From assembly GCF_024704725.1 (NCBI RefSeq), contig NZ_JALIQS010000005.1, positions 62,001 through 126,000 on the forward strand: 64,000 nucleotides of DNA, written 5' to 3'. This DNA is from Shinella sp. CPCC 101442. Lineage in GTDB: Bacteria > Pseudomonadota > Alphaproteobacteria > Rhizobiales > Rhizobiaceae. The notes under the pieces were generated by a model. The model worked only from the letters and a program-made list of their open reading frames with translations, did not search any database and was not told the origin of the DNA. Made by a program: the position numbers and the translations under genes. Shown in pieces: positions 12,694-21,699 of the stretch. How positions within the stretch are numbered: position 1 is the first letter of the stretch; each line of letters opens with the position of its first letter.

Positions 12694-13581
12694 ATGTCGC
12701 AGACACGTAAGGTTCGCAAAGCAGTGTTTCCAGTGGCCGGTCTCGGCACCCGCTTCCTTCCCGCCACCAAGGCCGTGCCGAAGGAAATGCTGACCGTCGT
12801 GGACAAGCCGGTCATCCAGTACGTCGTCGACGAGGCGATGGATGCCGGGATCGAACATCTCATCTTCGTCACCGGCCGCTCCAAGGCGGTCATCGAGGAC
12901 TATTTCGACATCCAGGTCGAGCTGGAGCAGACGCTGCGCCAGCGCAACAAGACGGCCGAGCTGACGCTGCTGGAAAGCATCCTTCCGGTCGCGGGTTCGA
13001 CGAGCTTCACCCGCCAACAGGAGCCGCTCGGTCTCGGCCATGCCGTCTGGTGTGCCCGCGAACTCGTCGGCAACGAACCTTTCGCGCTGTTGCTGCCGGA
13101 CATGATCATGAAGGCCGAGAAAGGCTGTATGAAGGGCATGGTCGAGCTTTTCGAGCATAGCGGTGCAAACGTCATCGCGGTGGAAGAATGTGCGCCCGAT
13201 CAGGCGCATAAATACGGTATCGTCGGCGTCGGCGACAAGGTCGGCGATGGTTTCGCCATTACCAAGATGGTCGAGAAGCCGGCGCCAGGCACTGCGCCCT
13301 CCAACTTCTTCATCAACGGCCGCTACATCCTCCAGCCGGAGATCTTCCCGATTCTTGCCAATCAGGAACGCGGCGCCGGCAACGAGATCCAGCTGACGGA
13401 TGCCATGGTGCGGCTTGCCAATGACCAGCAGTTCGCCGCCTATCACTTCCGCGGCGAGACCTATGACTGTGGCGCCAAGGACGGCTTCATTCTTGCCAAT
13501 ATCGCCTTTGCGCTGGCGCGCGCCGATATCCGCCCGTCCGTCGAAGGTCCGTTGCGCGAGCTCGTCGCCAGCCTGAAATAA
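12694..13581 (+). CDS. galU: UTP--glucose-1-phosphate uridylyltransferase
   Basis: A 295-residue nucleotidyltransferase that makes UDP-glucose from UTP and glucose-1-phosphate, the donor for exopolysaccharide, LPS and cyclic glucan. The nucleotide-binding motif [20 protein letters not shown] lies at residues ~10-30, with [13 protein letters not shown] and the lysine loop MVEKPAPG further on. Length is normal for bacterial GalU. The start follows GAAGAGGTGAAG. Its TAA ends at 13581, directly against the stop of the convergent outer-membrane gene, leaving no room for a terminator. Confidence 0.97.
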   Translation: MSQTRKVRKAVFPVAGLGTRFLPATKAVPKEMLTVVDKPVIQYVVDEAMDAGIEHLIFVTGRSKAVIEDYFDIQVELEQTLRQRNKTAELTLLESILPVAGSTSFTRQQEPLGLGHAVWCARELVGNEPFALLLPDMIMKAEKGCMKGMVELFEHSGANVIAVEECAPDQAHKYGIVGVGDKVGDGFAITKMVEKPAPGTAPSNFFINGRYILQPEIFPILANQERGAGNEIQLTDAMVRLANDQQFAAYHFRGETYDCGAKDGFILANIAFALARADIRPSVEGPLRELVASLK

Positions 13582-15045
13582 TCAGCGGCGCAGAACCAGG
13601 CCGATGCCGGCGCGCGTGACGCCGGTGTCGGATGCGTTTGCCTGGCGCGTCAGCTCGTAGGAGACGTCGCCGGTCATGGCGAGCCAGCGATTGATGTTCC
13701 ATGTCAGACCGGTGCCGACGAGATAGATGTTCTGGTCGGGACCCAGGGCTGCCGGCAGGTTGCGCCACGTATAGGCGGCGCTGAGGCGGGCGACGAGATT
13801 GTCGCGCAGTTCATGCGTCAGTTCGGCATTGGCCGCATAGCTCACATAGCCGCTCTGGCCGCCAGCCGTCGACGGTTCGATCTGCGTCTGCAGGCCGAGC
13901 CTGAGATCCGTGCCGCGTTGCGGCGACCAGAAGACGGAGCCGTCGACCGTCAGGGCGCGGATTGCGTCGAGGTCGTTGTCGTCGAAGGAGGCCTGTTCGT
14001 AACCGACGCCGAGATCGCCACGCAGTTTTTCGCCGAGGTCCACCTCCACGCCTGCCCGGCCGCCCAGCGTCGTAGCCGACCGTTCGTAGCCGAGCGGATC
14101 GGTCTTGTCGTCATAGAACGAGCGTCCGACGGAGGCTTCCAGATAGGGAATGAGGGCGGGGGAAAGTTCGTAACCGATGCGACCCGTCACGGTCGCTTCG
14201 GTATAGTTGCGGTAGGAAAGGTCGAGCTTGCTGCCGTTGCTGAGCGTCGCAGAACCATAGGTGCGGCGCTCGATTTCGGTGCCGAGCGTGCCGCGGATGA
14301 GACCGAAATCGCGCGTGACGCGCGCGCCGCCCGTCAGGGTCTGCACGCCGGACTGGGCGCTGGCCCCGTCGACGGCGTTGGGCTCGCTCGAGCTTTCCCG
14401 CTCGAAGGCGTACCCGCCGGTAATATTGACGATCGTATCGTCGCTGAGGTCGAGCCTGAGGTCACCGTTGATGCGCAACTGCGGCTCGGTTTCGCCGGTG
14501 CCGCTGAGATTGCGCTGATAGATACCGTCGGCATCGATGGTGAGCTGGTGACGCGACCAGTCCGACGTCAGCGAACCCCGGATGCCGGTCTGCGAGAAGG
14601 CGCGGCTCGTCGAGGTGCTGCCGGTGCGGTTTCGCTCGTAGCCGAGGCCCTGCGTCAGGGAGGGCTTGAGTACGAAGGTGCCGAGGCGGATGCCGGTCGG
14701 CTCATAGGGATCGTCGTCGGGGCTGCGCACATTGTCGATGGTCCCCTCCGCCAGGTTCAGGCGCTCGGCTTCCGGATCGGTGCGCCGGATCGCTCCGGTC
14801 AGATCGTCGTCGGCCACCTCGGCCTGCTGGTCGGCGGAAAGCACAGGCTGCGCCGGCGTCGCGTCCGCGGCTGTGACGTTCGTGGCCGTGCCCGTCTGGG
14901 TCGGGAGCGGGGTGCTGAAAGTATCGGCGGTGCCGGTGCCCGTCGCATCCTGGGCAAGGGCGGGCATGGCTGCAAGCATCGTCCCGGCGAGCAGAAGCCC
15001 GGCGAGACGCCGCGACTGGCGGGACAGGGCTGTCCCGCGATCCAT
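13582..15045 (-). CDS. Outer-membrane beta-barrel protein (BBP2-type)
   Basis: About 487 residues when started at the ATG at 15045, preceded by AGAGG at good spacing; this gives the signal peptide MDRGTALSRQSRRLAGLLLA ending ALAQ. A Thr/Ala-rich linker (to ~110) leads to many amphipathic beta strands with alternating aromatic and charged residues (LKPSLTQGLGYERN, YEQASFDDND) and a final strand near GIGLVLRR. This fits the outer-membrane barrel family often linked to exopolysaccharide in rhizobia. Substrate is unknown. An upstream ATG at 15063 is possible but has a poorer ribosome site. Confidence 0.82.
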   Translation of the reverse strand: MDRGTALSRQSRRLAGLLLAGTMLAAMPALAQDATGTGTADTFSTPLPTQTGTATNVTAADATPAQPVLSADQQAEVADDDLTGAIRRTDPEAERLNLAEGTIDNVRSPDDDPYEPTGIRLGTFVLKPSLTQGLGYERNRTGSTSTSRAFSQTGIRGSLTSDWSRHQLTIDADGIYQRNLSGTGETEPQLRINGDLRLDLSDDTIVNITGGYAFERESSSEPNAVDGASAQSGVQTLTGGARVTRDFGLIRGTLGTEIERRTYGSATLSNGSKLDLSYRNYTEATVTGRIGYELSPALIPYLEASVGRSFYDDKTDPLGYERSATTLGGRAGVEVDLGEKLRGDLGVGYEQASFDDNDLDAIRALTVDGSVFWSPQRGTDLRLGLQTQIEPSTAGGQSGYVSYAANAELTHELRDNLVARLSAAYTWRNLPAALGPDQNIYLVGTGLTWNINRWLAMTGDVSYELTRQANASDTGVTRAGIGLVLRR

Positions 15046-15212
15046 TCCGTGTACCTCTGCCATGATTGCGGCCTGCGATCTTTCCGAATTTCCTAAGCGA
15101 ACGTAAACCGTTGTGGTTAACGCTTGGTTGAGACGGTGCAGATTCACCTGCCGTAACGGGCTGCCTTCATTCGTGCATGGACAATGATAGACAAACGGTC
15201 TAACGAGGCCGA

Positions 15213-16208
15213 ATGATCAAGAGACAGGCAAAAGTTGACGGCAACGGCGCTATCGCGTCCGCAATCCGCACCGTCGAAACCGAAAAAGCCGGGCTTGTTG
15301 CCCTTTCGGCTGCGCTCCAGGGCGGGCTTTACGACGCGTTCTGCGAGGCGGTGCGCTTGATCGGCGATATCAGCGGGCGCGTCGTGGTGACCGGCATCGG
15401 CAAGTCCGGCCATATCGGCGCGAAGATCGCGGCGACCTTCGCCTCGACCGGAACCCCGTCCTTCTTCGTGCATCCCGTCGAAGCCAATCATGGCGATCTC
15501 GGCATGATCGCGCGCGACGACGTCATCCTTGCCATGTCGTGGAGCGGCGAAAGCGCGGAGCTTCAGGGCATCATCAACTATTCCCGCCGCTTCCAGATCC
15601 CGCTGATCGCCATCACCTCCGGCGAACGCTCGGCGCTGGCGCGCGAGGCGGACACGCTTCTGTTGCTGCCGAAGGAACAGGAAGCCTGCCCGCATGGCCT
15701 TGCGCCGACGACGTCAACGCTGATGCAGCTTGCGCTCGGCGATGCGCTTGCGGTTGCCCTGCTGGAAGCCCGCGGCTTCAGTGCGACGGATTTCAAGACC
15801 TTCCACCCCGGCGGCAAGCTGGGGGCGAGCCTCTCGCATGTCGGCGATATCATGCACAGCGGCGAGAACATGCCGTTGGTGGCTCTCGGCACGTCAATGC
15901 CGGATGCCGTCATGACGCTGGCCCAGAAGCGTTACGGCTGCGTCGGTGTCGTCAACGAGGAAGGCATCCTCGTCGGCATCGTCACGGACGGCGATATCGC
16001 GCGCAACCTGACGCGCAACCTCGCCGAACTTGACGTCGACGACGTGATGACGCGCAATCCCAAGACGGTGAAGCCCGCGACGCTGGCGACATCGGCTCTC
16101 GGCCTGCTCAACCAGCACAACATTTCCGCGCTGCTTGTCACCGACGAGGCGTTCCGCCCCGTCGGGGTCGTGCACTTCCACGACCTGCTCAGGATCGGCG
16201 TCGCCTGA
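15213..16208 (+). CDS. kdsD: Arabinose-5-phosphate isomerase (KpsF/GutQ family)
   Basis: A 331-residue enzyme converting ribulose-5-phosphate to arabinose-5-phosphate, the first step to Kdo for lipid A core and capsule. It has an N-terminal SIS domain (residues ~45-185: VTGIGKSGHIGAKIAATFAS, MSWSGESAEL, HGLAPTTSTLMQ). Two CBS domains follow (~210-330: DIMHSGENMPLV, DVMTRNPKTV). Length is normal. It diverges from the outer-membrane barrel gene and converges on the nfeD-like gene, three bases apart. Confidence 0.93.
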   Translation: MIKRQAKVDGNGAIASAIRTVETEKAGLVALSAALQGGLYDAFCEAVRLIGDISGRVVVTGIGKSGHIGAKIAATFASTGTPSFFVHPVEANHGDLGMIARDDVILAMSWSGESAELQGIINYSRRFQIPLIAITSGERSALAREADTLLLLPKEQEACPHGLAPTTSTLMQLALGDALAVALLEARGFSATDFKTFHPGGKLGASLSHVGDIMHSGENMPLVALGTSMPDAVMTLAQKRYGCVGVVNEEGILVGIVTDGDIARNLTRNLAELDVDDVMTRNPKTVKPATLATSALGLLNQHNISALLVTDEAFRPVGVVHFHDLLRIGVA

Positions 16209-16211
16209 TCC

Positions 16212-16670
16212 CTATAGCGGCTCGACCGTGAGATCGCGGCCATTGCTGGCCGTGACCCGCACGCGCGTGCCAACCGGCAGGTCCGGGCCCTGAACGCTCC
16301 ACATCGTATCGTCGAGACGGATACGGCCGCGCCCTTCGGCGATCGGCTGCTCCAGCGTCGCCGTCCGCCCGACAAGGCTCTGGCCGCGCTGGTTGAGATG
16401 CGGCTGGTCGGAGGTTTGGCCGCGCGTGCTGACGATGCGCCGGCCAACGAGAGCGGCGACCAGCGACAGGACCGCGAAGACCAGCCACTGCGCCTGCCAC
16501 GTCCAGAATGCCGCGTCCCACAGCAGCAGCGAGAGCGCGCCGGTGACAATCGCCGCAATGCCGATCCAGACGAGGAAGACGCCGGGCATCAGCACTTCGA
16601 GGATCAGGAGCACGATACCGAGCACCCACCAGGCCCAGGGGCCGAGTTCCGTGACGATGCGCTGGATCAT
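16212..16670 (-). CDS. NfeD-family membrane protein
   Basis: A 152-residue protein with two or three membrane segments (WWVLGIVLLILEVLMPG, WIGIAAIVTGALSLLLW, WLVFAVLSLVAALVG; residues ~10-75). A C-terminal OB-fold follows (~90-150: GRTATLEQPIAEGRGRIRLD, GTRVRVTASNGRDLTVEPL). NfeD proteins pair with stomatin/SPFH proteins in membrane microdomains. It lies 2 bp after the stomatin-like gene in one operon. No protease domain is attached. Confidence 0.9.
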   Translation of the reverse strand: MIQRIVTELGPWAWWVLGIVLLILEVLMPGVFLVWIGIAAIVTGALSLLLWDAAFWTWQAQWLVFAVLSLVAALVGRRIVSTRGQTSDQPHLNQRGQSLVGRTATLEQPIAEGRGRIRLDDTMWSVQGPDLPVGTRVRVTASNGRDLTVEPL

Positions 16671-16672
16671 GC

Positions 16673-17707
16673 TCAGCTTCCCTGCGGCGTATCGAACGGA
16701 TTGCGGAAGGCGGGCGTTGACGCGGTGGTCGTCGTCGCCGACGTCGTCTGGCGGGCACGGGGCGTGTTTACGGGCTGTGCGGAGCCACCGTCACCAAACA
16801 CCTCCCGCGCGATGGCGCCGATACCGCCGAGCGAGCCGACCAGCGCGGAGGCTTCCATCGGCATCAGCACGATCTTCGAGTTCGGCGCCTTGCCGATTGC
16901 CGCCATGGCTTCGGTGTATTTCTGCGCGACGAAATAGTTGATCGCCTGCACATTGCCGGCGGCGATGGCTTCCGACACCATCTTCGTCGCCTTGGCTTCG
17001 GCTTCGGCAAGACGCTCGCGGGCTTCGGCGTCGCGGAACGCGGCTTCGCGCTGGCCTTCGGCCTCGAGGATCGCGGATTGCTTGGCACCTTCGGCGCGCA
17101 GAATCTGCGCGTTGCGCGCACCTTCCGCCTCCAGAACCTGCGCACGCTTTTCGCGCTCGGCCTTCATCTGCCGGCCCATCGAATCGACGAGATCCTTCGG
17201 CGGTGCGATGTCCTTGATCTCGACGCGGGTGATCTTGATACCCCAGGGATTGGCGGCCTCGTCGACGACGCGCAGCAGCTTGTCGTTGATCACATCGCGG
17301 TTGGACAGAAGCTCGTCGAGATCCATCGAGCCCATGACCGAGCGGATGTTGGTCATGGTGAGGTTGAGGATGGCGTTTTCGAGATTGGCGACCTGATAGG
17401 CCGCCTGGGCCGGGTTCAGAACCTGATAGAAGGCGACGCCATCGGCCGCGACGCTCGCATTGTCGCGGGTGATGACTTCCTGCGTCGGGATGTCGAGCAC
17501 CTGCTCCATCACGTTCATCTTCGCGCCGATGCGGTCGATGAACGGGACGATGAGGTTGAGGCCGGGTTCAAGGGTGCGCGTGTAGCGACCGAAGCGCTCC
17601 ACCGTGTACTGATAACCCTGCGGGATGGTTTTGATCCCGGCAAAGAGGATGAGGATGACAAGCACCACGAGGGCGATGACGACGATATCCAGTCCGGCCA
17701 GTTCCAT
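16673..17707 (-). CDS. SPFH/stomatin-family membrane protein (QmcA-like)
   Basis: About 344 residues from the ATG at 17707 ([20 protein letters not shown]), chosen for GGGAG eight bases upstream; an ATG six codons earlier is weaker. One N-terminal membrane anchor is followed by an SPFH domain (~25-190: [38 protein letters not shown]). A long Ala/Glu-rich coiled coil (~190-270: [20 protein letters not shown]) and a Thr/Pro-rich tail complete it. It probably scaffolds membrane microdomains and stabilises proteases with its NfeD partner. Confidence 0.92.
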   Translation of the reverse strand: MELAGLDIVVIALVVLVILILFAGIKTIPQGYQYTVERFGRYTRTLEPGLNLIVPFIDRIGAKMNVMEQVLDIPTQEVITRDNASVAADGVAFYQVLNPAQAAYQVANLENAILNLTMTNIRSVMGSMDLDELLSNRDVINDKLLRVVDEAANPWGIKITRVEIKDIAPPKDLVDSMGRQMKAEREKRAQVLEAEGARNAQILRAEGAKQSAILEAEGQREAAFRDAEARERLAEAEAKATKMVSEAIAAGNVQAINYFVAQKYTEAMAAIGKAPNSKIVLMPMEASALVGSLGGIGAIAREVFGDGGSAQPVNTPRARQTTSATTTTASTPAFRNPFDTPQGS

Positions 17708-17802
17708 ATTCTTTCTCCCGAGCAATCAACAGTGCGGCGCCACTTTAAGGAATACGGCCCGCGACGCCAGTCTATTTGGATGGGAGAAGGATTTATCCCG
17801 GC

Positions 17803-18834
17803 TCAGATCCAGCCGGCGAGTTCGCGGCGCACGACCTTCTCCAGCACGGCCATGCCCTCGGGGCTGTCGTTCAGGCAGGGAATGTGGGCGAATTTCTCGC
17901 CGCCATTGTGCAGGAAACTTTCCGCCGCCTGTTCGGCGATCTCTTCCAGCGTTTCAAGACAATCGGAAACGAAGCCGGGATTGAGCACGGCGATGCGCTT
18001 GATGCCGTCCTGCGCGAGCTTTTCGACCGTCTTGTCGGTATAGGGTTGCAACCACTCCTCAGGTCCGAAGCGGGACTGGAAGGTGATCATCAGCTTTTCT
18101 TCAGACCAGCCGAGCCGTTCGCGCAACAGGCGCGCGGTCTTCTGGCACTGGCAATAATAGGGGTCGCCCTTCTCGAAATAGCTCTGCGGAATGCCGTGGA
18201 AGGAGGTCAGCACGCGCTCGGGCTCCCAGTCGAGCGTCGCCAGATGCTTTTCGATGGAGACGGCGAGCGCGTCGATATAGGTCGGATCGTCGTGATAGGG
18301 CGGCACGGTGCGCAGCGCCGGCTGCCAGCGCTGCTTGAGCAGGAATTCGAAAGCCTTGTCGTTGACGGTCGCCGTCGTCGCTGCCGCATATTGCGGATAG
18401 AGCGGGAAGATGAGGATGCGCTCGCAGCCCTGCTTCTGGAGGTACTCCATGCGCGAGGCGATCGACGGCTGGCCGTAGCGCATGGCCCAGTCGACGACGA
18501 CGTGGGCATGCTCGGCAAGCGAGGCCGCCATCAACTCTGCCTGGCTGCGGGTATAGGTGCGCAGGTAGCTTTCGTTCCTGTCCTTGTTCCAGATCGTCTC
18601 ATAGGCCTTGCCGACCTTGCCGGGGCGCGTGTTGAGAACGATGCCGAACAGGATCGGATACCAGGCGATCTTCGGCCATTCGATGACGCGCTTGTCCGTC
18701 AGGAATTCCTTCAGGTAACGCCGCATGGACGTATAGTCGGTCCCGTCGGGCGTGCCGAGATTGACGAGCAGGACGCCGACCTTGCCGTGCTTGACGGGTG
18801 GATGGCTGGCGGGCTTGGCGGTGATGTCCTGCAT
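17803..18834 (-). CDS. hemH: Ferrochelatase
   Basis: A 343-residue enzyme inserting ferrous iron into protoporphyrin IX, the last step of protoheme synthesis. Motifs include VLLVNLGTPDGTD near the N-terminus, the catalytic-His signature SFHGIPQSYFEKGDPYYCQC (~residue 200), and FQSRFGPEEWLQPYT with NPGFVSDCLETLEEI towards the C-terminus. It is a stand-alone gene on the minus strand. Confidence 0.96.
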   Translation of the reverse strand: MQDITAKPASHPPVKHGKVGVLLVNLGTPDGTDYTSMRRYLKEFLTDKRVIEWPKIAWYPILFGIVLNTRPGKVGKAYETIWNKDRNESYLRTYTRSQAELMAASLAEHAHVVVDWAMRYGQPSIASRMEYLQKQGCERILIFPLYPQYAAATTATVNDKAFEFLLKQRWQPALRTVPPYHDDPTYIDALAVSIEKHLATLDWEPERVLTSFHGIPQSYFEKGDPYYCQCQKTARLLRERLGWSEEKLMITFQSRFGPEEWLQPYTDKTVEKLAQDGIKRIAVLNPGFVSDCLETLEEIAEQAAESFLHNGGEKFAHIPCLNDSPEGMAVLEKVVRRELAGWI

Positions 18835-18910
18835 GTCTCGGTCCAGTGCGTGCGGTTGGCGTTCGGTGTTCTTCTACGCGGCGAGGGGCCGTCCGGTTCG
18901 GAATGGTTCT

Positions 18911-18946
18911 AAAAAGAAATGCCGGCCCGGGATAGTCCGGGCCGGC
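18911..18946 (-). terminator. Terminator of the nucleotidase gene
   Basis: A perfect 10-bp GC stem (18921-18930 with 18937-18946), read on the minus strand, is followed by ATTTCTTTTT, 39 bp past the stop of the upstream gene. Confidence 0.85.
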
Positions 18947-18984
18947 AGAAATAGTGGAGACAAATTGTCCTTATTTCACCGAGC

Positions 18985-20943
18985 CTACTTCGCGGGGATG
19001 GACAGCTCGTTGCCGACGCGAAGAGCGCGGGGACGTGGATTGCCGTTGGCCTCCGCAATCTTGCGCCACAGCGTGCCGTCGCCATAGGCGGCCCTGGCGA
19101 GATCCCACAGCGTGTCGCCACGCGCGATGACGTGTTTTCCGCCGGCCATGACGGCAGACGCGGCCGTCTCGGTTGCCGTGGCCCCCTCCGTCGGCTTTGC
19201 AACTGTTTCGGTGGATGTCTCGGGTTTGGCTTCGGTCGTCGTTACCGTGCCGGAAGCAGCGTCACCCGTTGTTGCAGCCCCCTCCGTCGCCGGTTTTGCC
19301 TCGGTGCTGGTTGCGGTGTCGGCCGTTGCCGGCGCGGTGGCGGCGACCTCGGTGATGCGGCCATCGGTATAGGGCTTGTAGGGCTGGTGCGCGGCGAGAT
19401 AGTCGGCGACGACCAGTTCGAGGTTCGGGCCGAAGTCATAGGCGTTCTGGCCGGATTTCGCGAAGACCGAATAGCCGTCGCCGCCCGAGCGCATGTAGTT
19501 GTTGGAGGCGACGCCGTAGGTCTTGTTCGGATCGAGTGGCACGAAGGCATCGCCCTCCTTCACCTCGACGGAAACGACGCGGCTGCCGGCCGGCTTCGAC
19601 TTGTCGAAGGAATATTTCAGTCCGGATACCTGCGGGAAGCGGCCGGCGCCCTCCTCGATCTGGCTGAGGCCGTTTTCGAGCGCGGCGACGAGGTCGGAGC
19701 CCTTGAGCTGGAACGTGGCAACCGTGTTCTGGAAGGGCAGGACCGAGAGCACTTCCCCCATCGAGACCGGACCGCCATCGATGGAGGCGCGCAGGCCGCC
19801 GCCATTGGTGATCGCGATGGCGATGCCCTGGTCCTTGGTACGGTCGAGGATCGCATCGGTCACGAGGTTGCCCATGCTGCATTCGGCGGTGCGGCACACT
19901 TCGCGCGAGCCGTCGATCGGGGCCGCACTTTCGGCGACGATCTTGTTCTTCAACTCCTCGATTGGACCGGAAAGTTCCTTGATGCGGGCGAGCACGGCCT
20001 CGTCCGGCTTGATGGAATTGTCGATCAGGATCGGCTCGCCGGAGGCTTCCTTCACCACGCCGGCATCGTCGAAGACGACCTTCAGATTGCCGAGATACTT
20101 GCTGTAGGCGCCGGCCTGCACGACGGGCACCTTGTAGCCGCCGGGGTTGTCGACCAGCGTCGGGTAGGGGCCTTCCGCCTTGTCCGAGGTGTTGGAGAGG
20201 AACGTGTTGGTGTGGCCGCCGACGACCACGTCGACATCGGGAATCTTGGCGATGGCTGCGAGATCGCGCGGATAGCCGACATGGGTGAGTGCTATGATCT
20301 TGTCGACGCCTTGCTTCTTCAATTCGGTGACGGCGGCGGTGATGTCGGCGACGTCGTTGCCGATCAGCACGTTCGGGCCGGGCGAGGACAGTTCCGGCGT
20401 GTCGTTGGCGACCGCCCCGACGATCCCGATCTTCTGGCCGCCCTGGTCGAGCACGATGAAGGGCTTGATGCGGTCGCCGAGCTTCGAGCCGGCACCGGCG
20501 GCGACGTTGGCGGTGACGACCGGGAACTGGATCTTGTCGAGGAAGGTCGCAAGGCCGTCCTCGCTGTCGTCGAATTCATGGTTGCCGACGGTCATGGCGT
20601 CGAATTTCATGAGGTTGAGGAACTCCGCTTCCGCAGCGCCCTTGTAGGTCGTGTAGAAGAGCGAGCCCTGGAAATTGTCGCCGGCATTGAGGAGAAGCAC
20701 GTTCTTGCCCGTCAGCGCCTCGCGCTGGGCGTCGATCGCGGCCTTCAGGCGTGCCACGCCGCCGAAGCATTCGCCCTTGCCTTCCTCTTCGTCCGAGCAG
20801 GTCGAATCGAACTTGTTAATCGCCTCGATGCGCGAATGCAGGTCGTTGATGTGCAGGATGTTCAGCTCGTAATCGGCAAATGCCGAGCCGCTGGAGAGTG
20901 CGATGATGGAGGCGGCGAGAAAGCCGGATCGGAAAATCGTCAT
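18985..20943 (-). CDS. Secreted 5'-nucleotidase/metallophosphoesterase with C-terminal LysM
   Basis: About 652 residues from the ATG at 20943, nine bases after AAGGAG; the ATG at 20952 abuts the ribosome site. The signal peptide ends SGSAFA. The UshA-like metallophosphatase domain has LNILHINDLHSRIE, GDNFQG, GNHEFDD, LTHVGYPRD and GGHTNTFL. The 5'-nucleotidase C domain (~360-520: NGGGLRASIDGG, LPFQNTVATFQL) follows. A Thr/Ala/Glu-rich linker leads to a C-terminal LysM (HVIARGDTLWDLARAAYGDG). It should hydrolyse extracytoplasmic nucleotides while held to peptidoglycan; the fusion to LysM is less usual than the two-domain form. Confidence 0.92.
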   Translation of the reverse strand: MTIFRSGFLAASIIALSSGSAFADYELNILHINDLHSRIEAINKFDSTCSDEEEGKGECFGGVARLKAAIDAQREALTGKNVLLLNAGDNFQGSLFYTTYKGAAEAEFLNLMKFDAMTVGNHEFDDSEDGLATFLDKIQFPVVTANVAAGAGSKLGDRIKPFIVLDQGGQKIGIVGAVANDTPELSSPGPNVLIGNDVADITAAVTELKKQGVDKIIALTHVGYPRDLAAIAKIPDVDVVVGGHTNTFLSNTSDKAEGPYPTLVDNPGGYKVPVVQAGAYSKYLGNLKVVFDDAGVVKEASGEPILIDNSIKPDEAVLARIKELSGPIEELKNKIVAESAAPIDGSREVCRTAECSMGNLVTDAILDRTKDQGIAIAITNGGGLRASIDGGPVSMGEVLSVLPFQNTVATFQLKGSDLVAALENGLSQIEEGAGRFPQVSGLKYSFDKSKPAGSRVVSVEVKEGDAFVPLDPNKTYGVASNNYMRSGGDGYSVFAKSGQNAYDFGPNLELVVADYLAAHQPYKPYTDGRITEVAATAPATADTATSTEAKPATEGAATTGDAASGTVTTTEAKPETSTETVAKPTEGATATETAASAVMAGGKHVIARGDTLWDLARAAYGDGTLWRKIAEANGNPRPRALRVGNELSIPAK

Positions 20944-21110
20944 GGTCCTCATCTCCTTGTTTGTGCCCGCGCCAAAGGCACGGGAGGGCTGCCCACTTCT
21001 TTTCTAGAACGCAAGCATGACAGCCGGCCGGTCGAATGGTTTCACCGGTTGCGGGCAACTTCAAGGGAAAAGACGGATACCGAAACCCGGGAGTGTTCAT
21101 CGCTGAAACG

Positions 21111-21133
21111 AAAAAAGGGCCTTGCGGCCCTTT
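21111..21133 (-). terminator. Terminator of the omp10-like gene
   Basis: An 8-bp stem AAAGGGCC/GGCCCTTT with a 4-base loop (21114-21133) is followed, on the minus strand, by a T-run. Confidence 0.85.
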
Positions 21134-21154
21134 CGTCGGATATGTGCCTCACCT

Positions 21155-21529
21155 TTACGCGCGGCGGGCGAGCGAGAACTGCGCACCTTCGGCGGTCGTG
21201 CAGTTCAGCTGGCGCTGGCTGACGAGGGCGCAATTGACCTTGGACTGGGTGTTTCGCACCAGCGAGGTCATGTTGATTTCGACCAGCGTCGGGGAGGTGT
21301 TGATATAGGTGCCGGAGGCCAGAAGCTGGTTGGTGTCCGTCGTGCGCGTCGAGAACGTGCCGGCCTGGAAGGTGGAAACGATGCCGTTCGGATCGACCCA
21401 GGCGCCCTCGACGCCTGTCTGCTGCACGGGCTGCTGGGCGGCGGGCAGGCCACTCGGCGCGCGGTCGCTTTGGCAGGCGGAAAGTGCAACGGCGGCGGCC
21501 AGCAGGCTGAGGACTGTGATCGGCTTCAT
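21155..21529 (-). CDS. omp10: Omp10-type outer-membrane lipoprotein
   Basis: A 124-residue lipoprotein from the ATG at 21529, with GGAG seven bases upstream; a longer open frame beginning at 21844 has no such support. The lipobox is LSAC (lipidated Cys19). The mature part has the pattern I recognise from Brucella Omp10: [53 protein letters not shown]. Two cysteines (~100 and 110) probably form a disulfide. It is a surface-exposed envelope lipoprotein of unknown biochemical function. Confidence 0.9.
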   Translation of the reverse strand: MKPITVLSLLAAAVALSACQSDRAPSGLPAAQQPVQQTGVEGAWVDPNGIVSTFQAGTFSTRTTDTNQLLASGTYINTSPTLVEINMTSLVRNTQSKVNCALVSQRQLNCTTAEGAQFSLARRA

Positions 21530-21648
21530 AGGGGTCTCCAGGGTCACGGCGGCAAACCGCCCGTCCAATTCGGCAAACCATGCCGCGAAGAGCCCGTGAA
21601 AGCAAGATACGCATGGTCGCGAGCGGGCATTATCCCATTGAAAGCGAA

Positions 21649-21675
21649 GACGCCCGCGGTTTGGCCGCGGGCGTC
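21649..21675 (-). terminator. Terminator of the homospermidine synthase gene
   Basis: A perfect 11-bp GC-rich stem (21649-21659 with 21665-21675) lies 25 bp past the stop on the minus strand. The T-tract is weak. Confidence 0.65.
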
Positions 21676-21699
21676 TGGCAATCTGTTTTACGGTCTGGT

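Noticed and set aside
19132-21222. 696-codon plus-strand frame over the nucleotidase gene
   Set aside because: It is antisense to well-supported domains, with no ribosome site and a composition typical of shadow frames.
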